DNA of 49,383 bases. Origin: Comamonadaceae bacterium CD01 (lineage in GTDB: Bacteria; Pseudomonadota; Gammaproteobacteria; Burkholderiales; Burkholderiaceae_C). Each line of letters starts with the position of its first letter. The first letter of the stretch is position 1. The notes beneath the pieces were generated by a model. The model made no database searches. It was not told the origin of the DNA and was given only the letters and a program-made list of their open reading frames with translations. A program made the position numbers and the translations under genes. Positions 8,762 through 16,935 of the stretch are shown piece after piece. The stretch is from positions 1-49,383 of the forward strand of contig PGEI01000011.1 in the NCBI GenBank assembly GCA_002894305.1. Reading direction: 5' to 3'.

Positions 8762-9850
8762 ATGAGCTACGACCTTCCCTGCATCCTGATGCGCGGCGGC
8801 ACCTCCCGAGGGCCGTTCTTCCTGGCCGACTGGCTGCCGCAAGACCCTGCAGCGCGCGACCGCATGCTGCTCGCGGCCCTGGGCTCGCCGCACGAGCTGC
8901 AGATCGACGGCCTGGGCGGCGGCAACTCGCTCACGAGCAAGGTGGCCATCGTCTCGCGCTCCCGGCGCGCCGACTGCGACGTGGACTATCTCTTCGCCCA
9001 GGTCAGCGTGGAGGAGGCGCGCGTGGACACGCGCCCCAACTGCGGCAACATGCTGGCGGGCGTGGGCCCCTTTGCCATCGAGCAGGGCCTGGTGCCTGCG
9101 GCACCCGGCTCAGACACCACGCTGGTGCGGGTCTTCAACGTCAATACGCGCTCGCGCATCGACGTGCGTGTCTGCACGCGAAACGGCCGCGTGCGCTACG
9201 AAGGCGATGCGCACATCGATGGCGTGCAGGGTACGGCGGCGCCGGTGCTGTTGAGCTTCCTGGATGCCTGGGGCTCGGTCACCGGCAGCCTATTTCCCAC
9301 GAGCCGGCGTACCGACACCATCGACGGCGTCGAACTCAGCTGTATCGATGCGGCGCAGGTCATGGTGCTCGTGCGCGCCCAGGATCTGGGCCTGCGCGGC
9401 GACGAGACGCCTGCAGCGCTTGATGCCGATGGCGCACTCCTCGCGCGCCTGGAAGCCCTGCGCCGCGCGGCCGGCCTGCGCATGGGCCTGGGCGACGTAT
9501 CGGACAGCGTGCTGCCCAAGCCGGTTGTCGTCGCGCCCGGCGCCCGTCCCGGCCAGATCGTCTCGCGCTACTTCACGCCCCGGCGCTGCCACCGCTCGCA
9601 TGCGGCCACTGGCGCCATTGGCGTGGCTGCGGCGCTCGCCCTGCCGGGCACGGTGGCCTACGGCGCGCAGTGGCGGCCGGGCGCCGGCACCCATCGCGTG
9701 GCCGTGCAGCACCCCGCGGGCCGCATCGAGGTCGATGTCGAGCTCGGCGGAACGGACGCGGACCCGCAGCTGCGCCAGGCCTGCCTTGTGCGCACGGCCC
9801 GAAAGATCTTCGAAGGCACCTTGTACGTGCCAGATCACGCGTTGGCCTGA
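8762..9850 (+). CDS. PrpF-family isomerase (GalD/LigU-like 4-oxalomesaconate tautomerase or aconitate-type isomerase)
   Basis: A 362-aa protein of the PrpF family, which shift double bonds or tautomerise tricarboxylates such as 2-methylaconitate (PrpF) and 4-oxalomesaconate (GalD, LigU). Diagnostic segments are the N-terminal PCILMRGGTSRGPFF, IDGLGGGNSLTSKVAIV, DTRPNCGNMLAGVGPFA with the catalytic-type cysteine, and CHRSHAATGAIGVAAA near the C-terminus. The length matches GalD. The start at 8762 gives the usual family N-terminus. Neighbours (Bug, porin, TcuAB) suggest a tricarboxylate such as cis/trans-aconitate as substrate, but gallate-pathway tautomerisation cannot be excluded. Confidence 0.85.
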   Translation: MSYDLPCILMRGGTSRGPFFLADWLPQDPAARDRMLLAALGSPHELQIDGLGGGNSLTSKVAIVSRSRRADCDVDYLFAQVSVEEARVDTRPNCGNMLAGVGPFAIEQGLVPAAPGSDTTLVRVFNVNTRSRIDVRVCTRNGRVRYEGDAHIDGVQGTAAPVLLSFLDAWGSVTGSLFPTSRRTDTIDGVELSCIDAAQVMVLVRAQDLGLRGDETPAALDADGALLARLEALRRAAGLRMGLGDVSDSVLPKPVVVAPGARPGQIVSRYFTPRRCHRSHAATGAIGVAAALALPGTVAYGAQWRPGAGTHRVAVQHPAGRIEVDVELGGTDADPQLRQACLVRTARKIFEGTLYVPDHALA

Positions 9851-9905
9851 CCCGGCCACACACATCTTTTCTTCGCTTCACCTCAACGACAAGGAGACCT
9901 CAGCC

Positions 9906-10895
9906 ATGCATCAGTCCATTTCCCCACGCCGCCGCATGCGGGCCCTGGGCAGCGCCCTCGCGCTCGCGGGCCTGCTTACGGCGGGCCCGGCCATCGCGTC
10001 CTTTCCGGCCAAGCCCGTCACGCTGGTCGTGCCCACCGCGGCAGGTGGCGGAAACGACGCCATGGCGCGCGTGCTCGCGCAGAAGCTGTCGCAGCTGCTC
10101 GGCCAGTCGGTCGTGGTGGACAACAAGGCCGGCGCCAATGGCGCGATCGCATCCGAATTCGTGGCCCGGGCCGCGCCTGATGGACAGACCATTTTGTTCG
10201 GCTACATCGCCACGCATGGCATGAACCCCGCACTGCAGAAGCTGCGCTACGACCCGGTTGCCAGCTTCGAGCCCATAGGCATGGTCTGCTATTCGCCCAC
10301 GCTCATGGTGCTGAACCCCCAGGTGCCCGCCAGAACCGTCGCGGAGTTCGTGCAGCTGACGAAGACAGCTCCCGACAAGTACAACTACGCGTCCGCCGGC
10401 AATGGCACGGCGCCGCACTTCGCGGCCGAGATGTTCAAGATCGAAACCGGTGCGCACCTGGCGCATGTGCCCTACAAAGGGTCGGCACCCGCGATGACCG
10501 ACACCATCGCCGGACAGACGCAGCTGATGTTCCCGAGCCTGTTTGCTGGCTACCCCTACGTCAAGAGCGGCAAGCTCAACGCGGTGGCCATCGCCGGCGG
10601 CAAGCGCTCCAAACTGCTGCCGCAGGTTCCCACGCTGGAAGAGCTGGGCATCCGCGGCGTGGATGTCACGCAGTGGTATGCGCTGTTTGCGCCCGCCAAG
10701 ACACCACGTACCGTGGTAGATCGGCTCAACCAGGCCCTGCTGACGGCTCTTGCCGACAAGGACGTGGTGCGCCGCATCGAGGACCAGGGAGCCGTGGTTG
10801 ATCCGAGCTCGCCCGACGCCCTGGGACAGACCGTGCGCCAGGAGCTCGCCAAGTGGCGCGGCGTGGTCACCAAGGCCCAACTGAGCGCCGACTGA
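9906..10895 (+). CDS. Bug/TctC-family periplasmic tricarboxylate-type receptor
   Basis: A 329-aa secreted solute-binding protein. A twin-arginine-rich basic start (SPRRRMR) leads a signal peptide ending near ITAG-like GPAIAS at about residue 31. The mature protein starts FPAKPVTLVVPTAAGGGNDAMAR, and GQSVVVDNKAGANGAIA, VPYKGSAPAMTD and GVDVTQWYALFAPA are typical Bug motifs. The ribosome site AAGGAG lies upstream of 9906. It follows the isomerase gene by 55 bp and probably shares its transcript. No TctA or TctB permease gene is nearby. Confidence 0.93.
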   Translation: MHQSISPRRRMRALGSALALAGLLTAGPAIASFPAKPVTLVVPTAAGGGNDAMARVLAQKLSQLLGQSVVVDNKAGANGAIASEFVARAAPDGQTILFGYIATHGMNPALQKLRYDPVASFEPIGMVCYSPTLMVLNPQVPARTVAEFVQLTKTAPDKYNYASAGNGTAPHFAAEMFKIETGAHLAHVPYKGSAPAMTDTIAGQTQLMFPSLFAGYPYVKSGKLNAVAIAGGKRSKLLPQVPTLEELGIRGVDVTQWYALFAPAKTPRTVVDRLNQALLTALADKDVVRRIEDQGAVVDPSSPDALGQTVRQELAKWRGVVTKAQLSAD

Positions 10896-10917
10896 CCTCG
10901 CAACACATGCACCCCAT

Positions 10918-10924
10918 GGAGGAG
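10918..10924 (+). promoter_or_regulatory. Ribosome-binding site deciding a TTG start for the porin
   Basis: GGAGGAG lies six bases before TTG at 10931 and directly after the rival ATG at 10916, so it can only serve the TTG. Confidence 0.6.
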
Positions 10925-10930
10925 AAGACC

Positions 10931-12001
10931 TTGATACAGACGACCCGGGCGCTGTGCGCCCTGTTGGCCGCCACGGCCGCCCCCGCCTTCGCCCAGGCCA
11001 GCAGCGCGACGCTCTACGGCATCGTGGACCTGGGCGTGCGCCACACCTCGGGCCTCACGCCCGGCCATGCGCCTTCGGCCAACTCGCACACCAGCCTCCA
11101 CAGCGGCGTGGGCAACACCAGCCGCTGGGGCCTGCGCGGTAGCGAGGATCTGGGCGGCGGTACCAAGGCGCTGTTCAATCTGGAGGCCGGCATCAACGCC
11201 GACACCGGCGCCTCGGCCAACAGCAGCAAGTTCTTTGACCGCGCCAGCTGGCTGGGCCTGCAGGGCGTCTGGGGCACGCTGGCGGCGGGGCGCCAGACCA
11301 CGCTGCTGGCCGACGCGGTCTCGCCCGTGGATCCGCTGGGCATGCGCTTCGCGAGCTTCAACCCCAACATCAACGTCGCGGCGCTGAGCCAGCACGGCCT
11401 GGGCATCCAGTACGGCAGCGCGGGTTCCACGAGCGGCTCCTACCGGCTCGATAACGCGCTCAAGTACACGGGGCACTTCGGCGCGATGACGGTGCGCGCC
11501 ATGCATGGTTTCGGAGAGCTGGCCGGCGGGAGCGCGCGCCTGTCCTCCTCAGGGCTGGGCCTGGCCTATGCGCGGCAGGGATTCGCGCTGTCGGGCGCCT
11601 ACCAGACCTTCAAGGACGCGAACGCACGTGATCTCGACGCCTACCTGCTCGGCGCCGCATACCAGTGGGGCAGCGTGCGCTGGGCCGCCACGGCCGGGCG
11701 CAGCCAGGCGCGGACATCCGCCACCGCGCGCACCGAGCAGCGCGTGCTTTCCGCGGGCGGCACCTGGTCGGCCACGCCCGCGGCCGATCTGACGCTGGCC
11801 TACTACAAGGTGGACCGCACCCGCACGCTGCAGGCCGGCGACGGCTACGGCCGCCTCGTCGCGTTCGGCGAATACAAGCTCTCGCGCCGCACGCGCCTGT
11901 ACGCCGAGTTCGATGCCACGCGCTGGCGCGGAGGCTACCAGGGCGCGGGCCACAAGGCGCGGGCCACGGGCGTCACGCTGGGCGTGCTGCACCACTTCTG
12001 A
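10931..12001 (+). CDS. Gram-negative trimeric porin (16-stranded beta-barrel)
   Basis: An outer-membrane general or specific porin, 356 aa from the chosen start. A signal peptide ending PAFAQ is followed by SSATLYGIVDLGVRH, the standard first strand of betaproteobacterial porins. SRWGLRGSEDLGGGTKALFNLE is diagnostic, and the protein ends in a C-terminal phenylalanine (LHHF) as required by the BAM machinery. I chose TTG at 10931 because GGAGGAG (10918-10924) sits six bases upstream; the in-frame ATG at 10916 has no ribosome site and would lengthen the signal peptide. Likely entry route for the acids bound by the Bug receptor. Confidence 0.92.
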   Translation: MIQTTRALCALLAATAAPAFAQASSATLYGIVDLGVRHTSGLTPGHAPSANSHTSLHSGVGNTSRWGLRGSEDLGGGTKALFNLEAGINADTGASANSSKFFDRASWLGLQGVWGTLAAGRQTTLLADAVSPVDPLGMRFASFNPNINVAALSQHGLGIQYGSAGSTSGSYRLDNALKYTGHFGAMTVRAMHGFGELAGGSARLSSSGLGLAYARQGFALSGAYQTFKDANARDLDAYLLGAAYQWGSVRWAATAGRSQARTSATARTEQRVLSAGGTWSATPAADLTLAYYKVDRTRTLQAGDGYGRLVAFGEYKLSRRTRLYAEFDATRWRGGYQGAGHKARATGVTLGVLHHF

Positions 12002-12086
12002 GCAGGCGACGCCGCGCGCGACTGTGCGACCATTGCGGCTGACGGCGGCGGACTCCCGCGCGCCGCAGCCCCTTGCCCCGCCCGCC

Positions 12087-13034
12087 ATGGAACTGCGCCA
12101 GCTACGCTACTTCGTCCGCATCGTCGAACTCGGTTCCATGGGCCGCGCCGCCATCGACCTCGACATGGTGCAGTCGGCCCTGAGCCAGCAGATCAGCCGG
12201 CTCGAGGGCGAGCTCAGCACGCGGCTGCTGCAGCGCACCAACAAGGGCGTGGTGCCCACCGAAGCCGGGCTGGCCTTCTTTCGCGAGGCCCAACTGGCCC
12301 TGCGCCATGCCGACGAGGCGGCGCGCGCGGCGCGCGAGGCGCGGCTGTCGGGAATGGTCAGCATCGGCCTGGCGCCCACTACGGCCTCGGTGCTCGGCGT
12401 GCCGCTGATGCGCGCCATGCGCGAGCGCTACCCCGACGTGCGGCTGCACATGGTGGGCAGCCTCTCGGGCCATTTGAGCGGCATGCTCAACGCGCGCCAG
12501 CTCGACCTGGCCGTGCTGTTCGACACCCAGCCCGCGCGGCGCTGGAGCATGCTGCCGCTGCTGGAGGAGCGGCTTTTCCTGATCCGCAGCCGCCAGCAGG
12601 GTGTGCCGGCAGCAGCGGCAATGCGCGCGCCGCTGCCGCACAAGCTGCCTCTGGCGCAGCTGCAGGACGAGCCGCTGATCCTGCCCACGGGCCCGCACGG
12701 CCTGCGCAGCACGCTGGAGGCCGCGTTCGCACATGTGCGCCTGGTGCCGCGCATCGCGATGGAGATCGACTCGCTTGAGCTGCTCATGGATGCGGTGAAC
12801 ATGGGCCTGGGCAGCACCATCCAGCCCTGGTCCGCCGTGGGGCGCTACCCCGACGCCGACCAGCGCTTCGAGATGGCCGAGATCGCCGAGGCCCCCGCCT
12901 GCCGCCTTGCCTCGCTGTGCAGCCTGTCGGACGACGAGCTCTCGCCCGCCGCGCTGGCCGCGCGCGTGGTGCTGGCCGACTGCGTGCGCACGCTGGTTGG
13001 CTCGGGCCAGTGGGTCGGCGCCAGCCTGGTCTAA
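12087..13034 (+). CDS. LysR-family regulator (TcuR-position, Nac/Cbl-like)
   Basis: A 315-aa LysR-type regulator with start MELRQLRYFVRIVELGSMG and an N-terminal helix-turn-helix containing AAIDLDMVQSALSQQISRLE. The hydrophobic, glycine-rich effector domain begins about residue 90 (GMVSIGLAPTTASVLG). It lies directly upstream of tcuA in the same orientation, as tcuR does in Salmonella, so control of tcuAB is likely (inference). A perfect dyad with a T-N11-A core lies just after its stop codon and before tcuA. Confidence 0.92.
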   Translation: MELRQLRYFVRIVELGSMGRAAIDLDMVQSALSQQISRLEGELSTRLLQRTNKGVVPTEAGLAFFREAQLALRHADEAARAAREARLSGMVSIGLAPTTASVLGVPLMRAMRERYPDVRLHMVGSLSGHLSGMLNARQLDLAVLFDTQPARRWSMLPLLEERLFLIRSRQQGVPAAAAMRAPLPHKLPLAQLQDEPLILPTGPHGLRSTLEAAFAHVRLVPRIAMEIDSLELLMDAVNMGLGSTIQPWSAVGRYPDADQRFEMAEIAEAPACRLASLCSLSDDELSPAALAARVVLADCVRTLVGSGQWVGASLV

Positions 13035-13037
13035 CCA

Positions 13038-13058
13038 CCCATCACGATCCGTGATGGG
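13038..13058 (+). promoter_or_regulatory. Perfect dyad: LysR-type operator (T-N11-A) or terminator-like hairpin
   Basis: CCCATCACG-ATC-CGTGATGGG is a 9-bp inverted repeat with a 3-bp centre, four bases after the LysR stop. The core TCACG-ATC-CGTGA fits the LysR-type T-N11-A box. It is followed by GGCCTTGCC rather than a T-run, so a simple intrinsic terminator is less likely. It lies about 140 bp before tcuA. Confidence 0.5.
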
Positions 13059-13195
13059 GCCTTGCCGCGCGCCCTCTGCGCAAGCGCTGGCGTGGAGCCT
13101 ACAGTCGGCGCTCCCCACCACACCATGGAAAAGACCGCCGTGAAGCGTCATGCCCCACGCGCTACCGTGCGCATCCCTCGCAGCCTGGAGCAGGC

Positions 13196-14620
13196 ATGAA
13201 CACCGATGTCCTGGTCATCGGCGGCGGCAATGCCGCCCTGTGCGCCGCGCTGATGGCGCGCGAGGCCGGCAGCCGCGTGCTGCTGCTGGAATCGGCCCCG
13301 CGCGCCTGGCGCGGCGGCAACTCCGCCCACACCCGCAACCTGCGCTGCATGCACGACGCGCCGCAGGACGTGCTGGTGGACGCCTACCCCGAAGAGGAAT
13401 ACTGGCAGGACCTGCTGAAGGTGACCGGCGGCCTGACCGACGAGCCCCTGGCGCGCCTGGTGATCCGCGCGTCCAGCACCTGCCGCCCCTGGATGCGCCG
13501 CCACGGCGTGCACTTCCAGCCCGCGCTGGCCGGCACGCTGCACGTGGCGCGCACCAATGCCTTCTTCATGGGCGGCGGCAAGGCGCTGGTGAACGCCTAC
13601 TACCGCAGCGCCGAGGCGCTGGGCGTGCAGGTGCGCTACGAATCGCCCGTGGAGCGCATCGAGATCGAGAACGGCACCTTCCAGGCCGCCTGGGTGAAGG
13701 GCCAGCGCATCACCGCCAAGAGCTGCGTGCTGGCCGCCGGCGGCTTCGAGTCCAACCGCGAATGGCTGCGCGAGGCCTGGGGCCAGAACGCGCGCGGCGA
13801 GTGGCCGGCGGACAACTTCCTGATCCGCGGCACGGCCTACAACCGCGGCGTGCTGCTCAAGCACCTGCTCGACGACCACGGCGCCGACCGCATCGGCGAC
13901 CCCACGCAGGCACACATGGTGGCCATCGACGCGCGCGCGCCTTTGTTCGACGGCGGCATCTGCACGCGCATCGACTGCGTGTCGCTGGGCGTGGTGGTGA
14001 ACCGCGAGGGCGAGCGCTTCTACGACGAGGGCGAGGACTTCTGGCCCAAGCGCTACGCCATCTGGGGCCGCCTGGTGGCGCAGCAGCCGGGGCAGATCGG
14101 CTACTCCATCATCGACAGCAAGGCCATCGGCCGCTTCATGCCGCCGGTGTTCCCCGGTGTGAAGGCCGACAGCCTGCCTGAACTCGCGCAGAAGCTCGGC
14201 CTGCCCGTCGAGACCTTCATGCAGACGCTGAACGCCTACAACGCCGCCTGCCGCGTGGGCCGGTTCGACCACACCACGCTGGACGACTGCCATACCGAGG
14301 GCCTGGCCCCGGCCAAGACCCACTGGGCGCGGCCCATCGACACCGCGCCGTTCTACGGCTACGCGCTCAAGCCCGGCGTCACCTTCACCTACCTGGGCCT
14401 GCACACCGACGACACGGCCGCCGTGCGCTTTGGCAACCAGCCCAGCCGCAACCTGTTCGTGGCCGGCGAGATGATGGCCGGCAACGTGCTCGGCAAGGGC
14501 TACACCGCCGGCGTGGGCATGTCCATCGGCACGGCCTTCGGCCGCATGGCCGGGCGCAACGCCGCACTGGCCGCCGCGGGCCAGGCCGCCGCGCACGGCG
14601 CGGTGCAAGACGAGGGCTGA
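13196..14620 (+). CDS. tcuA: FAD-dependent tricarballylate dehydrogenase TcuA
   Basis: A 474-aa flavoprotein that oxidises tricarballylate to cis-aconitate. The N-terminal dinucleotide fold is [21 protein letters not shown] (residues 5-25) and the FAD C-terminal loop is [24 protein letters not shown]. Fumarate-reductase/succinate-dehydrogenase-type features include [10 protein letters not shown], and [10 protein letters not shown]. Length and neighbours match TcuA. The next gene, six bases on, encodes its electron acceptor TcuB. The upstream LysR gene and dyad probably regulate it. Confidence 0.93.
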   Translation: MNTDVLVIGGGNAALCAALMAREAGSRVLLLESAPRAWRGGNSAHTRNLRCMHDAPQDVLVDAYPEEEYWQDLLKVTGGLTDEPLARLVIRASSTCRPWMRRHGVHFQPALAGTLHVARTNAFFMGGGKALVNAYYRSAEALGVQVRYESPVERIEIENGTFQAAWVKGQRITAKSCVLAAGGFESNREWLREAWGQNARGEWPADNFLIRGTAYNRGVLLKHLLDDHGADRIGDPTQAHMVAIDARAPLFDGGICTRIDCVSLGVVVNREGERFYDEGEDFWPKRYAIWGRLVAQQPGQIGYSIIDSKAIGRFMPPVFPGVKADSLPELAQKLGLPVETFMQTLNAYNAACRVGRFDHTTLDDCHTEGLAPAKTHWARPIDTAPFYGYALKPGVTFTYLGLHTDDTAAVRFGNQPSRNLFVAGEMMAGNVLGKGYTAGVGMSIGTAFGRMAGRNAALAAAGQAAAHGAVQDEG

Positions 14621-14625
14621 ACACC

Positions 14626-15840
14626 ATGCAAACCCTGAAATCCCTGACCGACGAAGCGATAGGCCTGGCCCAGGGCGGGCCCGCCCGCGTGATTCCCATC
14701 GTGCCGGTGCCGACGCAAAGCGCCGCCGAGACCGAGGTGGCGCGCGTCATGCAGATCTGCAACGCCTGCCGCTACTGCGAGGGCTTTTGCGCCGTGTTCC
14801 CGGCCATGACGCGCCGCCTGGACTTCACCAAGGCCGATGTGCACTACCTGGCCAACCTGTGCCACAACTGCGGCGCCTGCCTGCACGCCTGCCAGTACGC
14901 GCCGCCGCACGAGTTTGCGGTGAACATCCCGCAGGCCATGGCCCAGGTGCGCGGCCAGACCTATGCCGACTACGCCTGGCCGCCCGCGCTGGGCCGGCTG
15001 TACCAGAGGAACGGCCTGACCCTGTCGCTGGCCCTGGTGGCGGGGCTGACGCTGTTCCTGGTGCTGGGCGCCGCGCTGCAGGGCGGCGGCCTGACCGCGC
15101 TGTGGGGGGCCGACCTGGGCGCCAATTTCTACCGCCTGTTCCCGCACAACCTGCTGGTGGGCCTGTTCGCGCCCGTGTTCCTGTTCGTGGTGTTCGCCTT
15201 GGCCATGGGCGTGCGCGGCTTCTGGCGCGACGTGAAGCCCGCCACCAGCGGGGTCGGCGTGAGCGGCGCCGCGGCCACGGAAGCCACGCACGACGTGTTG
15301 CGCCTGAAGTACCTGGACGGCGGCCATGGCGAAGGCTGCCACAACGAGGACGATGCCTATACCCTGAAGCGCCGCCGCGCCCACCACCTGACCTTCTACG
15401 GCTTCCTGCTGTGCTTTGCCGCCACCTCGCTGGCCACGGTGTACCACTACGTCTTCGGCTGGCAGGCGCCTTACGACCTGCCCAGCATCCCGAAGCTGCT
15501 GGGCGCCGTGGGCGGGGTGTTCATGGTGCTGGGCACGGCCGGCCTGTGGCACCTGAACCGCACGCGCCACCCCGCGCATGGCGACGCGGCGCAAAAGCCC
15601 ATGGACCTGGGCTTCATCGCCCTCTTGTTTCTGGTGGCCGCCAGCGGCCTGGTGCTGTGGCTGGCCCGCAGCACGCCGGCTCTGGCGCTGCTGCTGTGCC
15701 TGCACCTGGGCGCGGTGATGGCGCTGTTTGCCACGCTGCCCTACGGCAAGTTTGCGCACGGCGTGTTCCGCACGGCGGCGCTGCTGCGCCACAACACCGA
15801 GAAGCGCCAGCCCCATCCCATCGGGTTGGGGAGTGATTGA
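14626..15840 (+). CDS. tcuB: Tricarballylate utilisation protein TcuB (iron-sulfur membrane electron carrier)
   Basis: A 404-aa protein with two [4Fe-4S] motifs, [11 protein letters not shown] (C45, C48, C51, C55) and [11 protein letters not shown] (C79, C82, C85, C89), followed by six or so membrane helices from about residue 125 onward. It re-oxidises the TcuA FADH2 and passes electrons to the quinone pool, as known for Salmonella TcuB. It starts six bases after tcuA, so the two are co-translated. No TcuC-type transporter follows; instead a Bug receptor gene does. Confidence 0.93.
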   Translation: MQTLKSLTDEAIGLAQGGPARVIPIVPVPTQSAAETEVARVMQICNACRYCEGFCAVFPAMTRRLDFTKADVHYLANLCHNCGACLHACQYAPPHEFAVNIPQAMAQVRGQTYADYAWPPALGRLYQRNGLTLSLALVAGLTLFLVLGAALQGGGLTALWGADLGANFYRLFPHNLLVGLFAPVFLFVVFALAMGVRGFWRDVKPATSGVGVSGAAATEATHDVLRLKYLDGGHGEGCHNEDDAYTLKRRRAHHLTFYGFLLCFAATSLATVYHYVFGWQAPYDLPSIPKLLGAVGGVFMVLGTAGLWHLNRTRHPAHGDAAQKPMDLGFIALLFLVAASGLVLWLARSTPALALLLCLHLGAVMALFATLPYGKFAHGVFRTAALLRHNTEKRQPHPIGLGSD

Positions 15841-15853
15841 TTGCTTGCAAAAG

Positions 15854-15905
15854 CATAGCTAAATGCGCTTTATCTAAAAGCGTTCTAGCCCTATTTGACC
15901 TAAAA
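15854..15905. repeat. Intergenic repeat, copy A
   Basis: A 52-bp element between tcuB and a Bug gene. It begins CATAGCT, contains the hairpin CGCTTT-TATCTA-AAAGCG and ends GACCTAAAA. A diverged copy lies at 20310-20360, also just before a Bug gene: about 37 of 51 aligned bases match, and the hairpin stem is kept by paired changes. The family resembles short intergenic repeats of Comamonadaceae (from memory, not checked). Confidence 0.55.
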
Positions 15906-15925
15906 AATACTACAGGAGCCCCGCC

Positions 15926-16903
15926 ATGAAGAAACGTACCCTGATCCAGGCTGCCGCAGTGGCCGCAGCCTCCCTGACCTTCGCCGGCCCCACGCTGGCC
16001 CAGGACTTCCCGCCGGCCAAGCCGGTGACCCTGGTCGTGGGCTTTGCGCCCGGTGGCGCGGCCGACGCGGCGGCGCGCCTGATCGCCAAGAAGCTGGCCG
16101 AGAACATCGGCCAGGCCGTGGTGGTGGAGAACAAGGGTGGCGCGGGCGGCAACATCGCCCACCAGCAGGTGGCGGCGGGCGCGGCGGACGGCACGGTGCT
16201 GCTGTTTGGCTCGGTGGGGCCGCTGACCATCGCGCCGCACCTGATGAAGCTGCCCTACGACCCGTTCAAGGACCTGGCACCGATCTCCGGCGGCGTGTAC
16301 TTTCCCAACGTGCTGGTGGTGCACAAGGGCGCCGGCGTGAAGACGCTGGCCGAATTCGTGCAACTGTCCAAGAAGAAGCCCGGCAGCGTGGACTACGCGT
16401 CGACCGGCGCGGGCTCGGCCTCGCACCTGGCGGGCGAGCTGTTCAACCAGCGCGCCGGCATCGACATGGTGCATGTGCCCTACAAGGGCGGCGCCCCGGC
16501 GCTGCAGGACCTGCTGGGCGAGCGCGTGACCAGCTACTTTGCCGCGCCGCCCACGGCCATGCCGCATGTGGAGACCGGCAAGCTGATCCCGTTGGCCACC
16601 ACCGGCCTGACGCGCCCGGCCTACCTGCCGAACATCCCCACGGTGGCGGAGTCGGGCTACCCGGGCTTCGAGGCGCTGAACTGGTATGCCTTCGTGGCCG
16701 CGGGCAAGACGCCCGCGCCGCTGCTCGAGCGCTGGAACAAGGAGATCGTGAAGGCGCTGAACGATGCTGGCGTGAAGGAGGCGTTGAACAAGCACGGCCT
16801 CTCGCCCCACCCCACGACGCGCGCCGAGTTCACCGCCTTCATGAAGAAGGAATACGAGCAGTGGGGCGCCATCGTGCGCGAGCGCAGGATCACGGCGCAG
16901 TGA
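15926..16903 (+). CDS. Bug/TctC-family periplasmic receptor (tricarballylate cluster)
   Basis: A 325-aa secreted receptor. Signal peptide MKKRTLIQAAAVAAASLTFAGPTLAQ ends at about residue 26. Bug motifs are KPVTLVVGFAPGGAADAAAR, GQAVVVENKGGAGGNIA, VPYKGGAPALQDLLG and NWYAFVAAGKTPAP. AGGAG lies seven bases upstream of the ATG. The gene follows tcuB by 85 bp, with an intergenic repeat between. Its place after tcuAB suggests it binds tricarballylate or a related tricarboxylate and stands in for TcuC, but a TctAB permease is missing here. Confidence 0.93.
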   Translation: MKKRTLIQAAAVAAASLTFAGPTLAQDFPPAKPVTLVVGFAPGGAADAAARLIAKKLAENIGQAVVVENKGGAGGNIAHQQVAAGAADGTVLLFGSVGPLTIAPHLMKLPYDPFKDLAPISGGVYFPNVLVVHKGAGVKTLAEFVQLSKKKPGSVDYASTGAGSASHLAGELFNQRAGIDMVHVPYKGGAPALQDLLGERVTSYFAAPPTAMPHVETGKLIPLATTGLTRPAYLPNIPTVAESGYPGFEALNWYAFVAAGKTPAPLLERWNKEIVKALNDAGVKEALNKHGLSPHPTTRAEFTAFMKKEYEQWGAIVRERRITAQ

Positions 16904-16935
16904 GCGCCGCTGCCACGCACTGACGGCTTCTGGAC

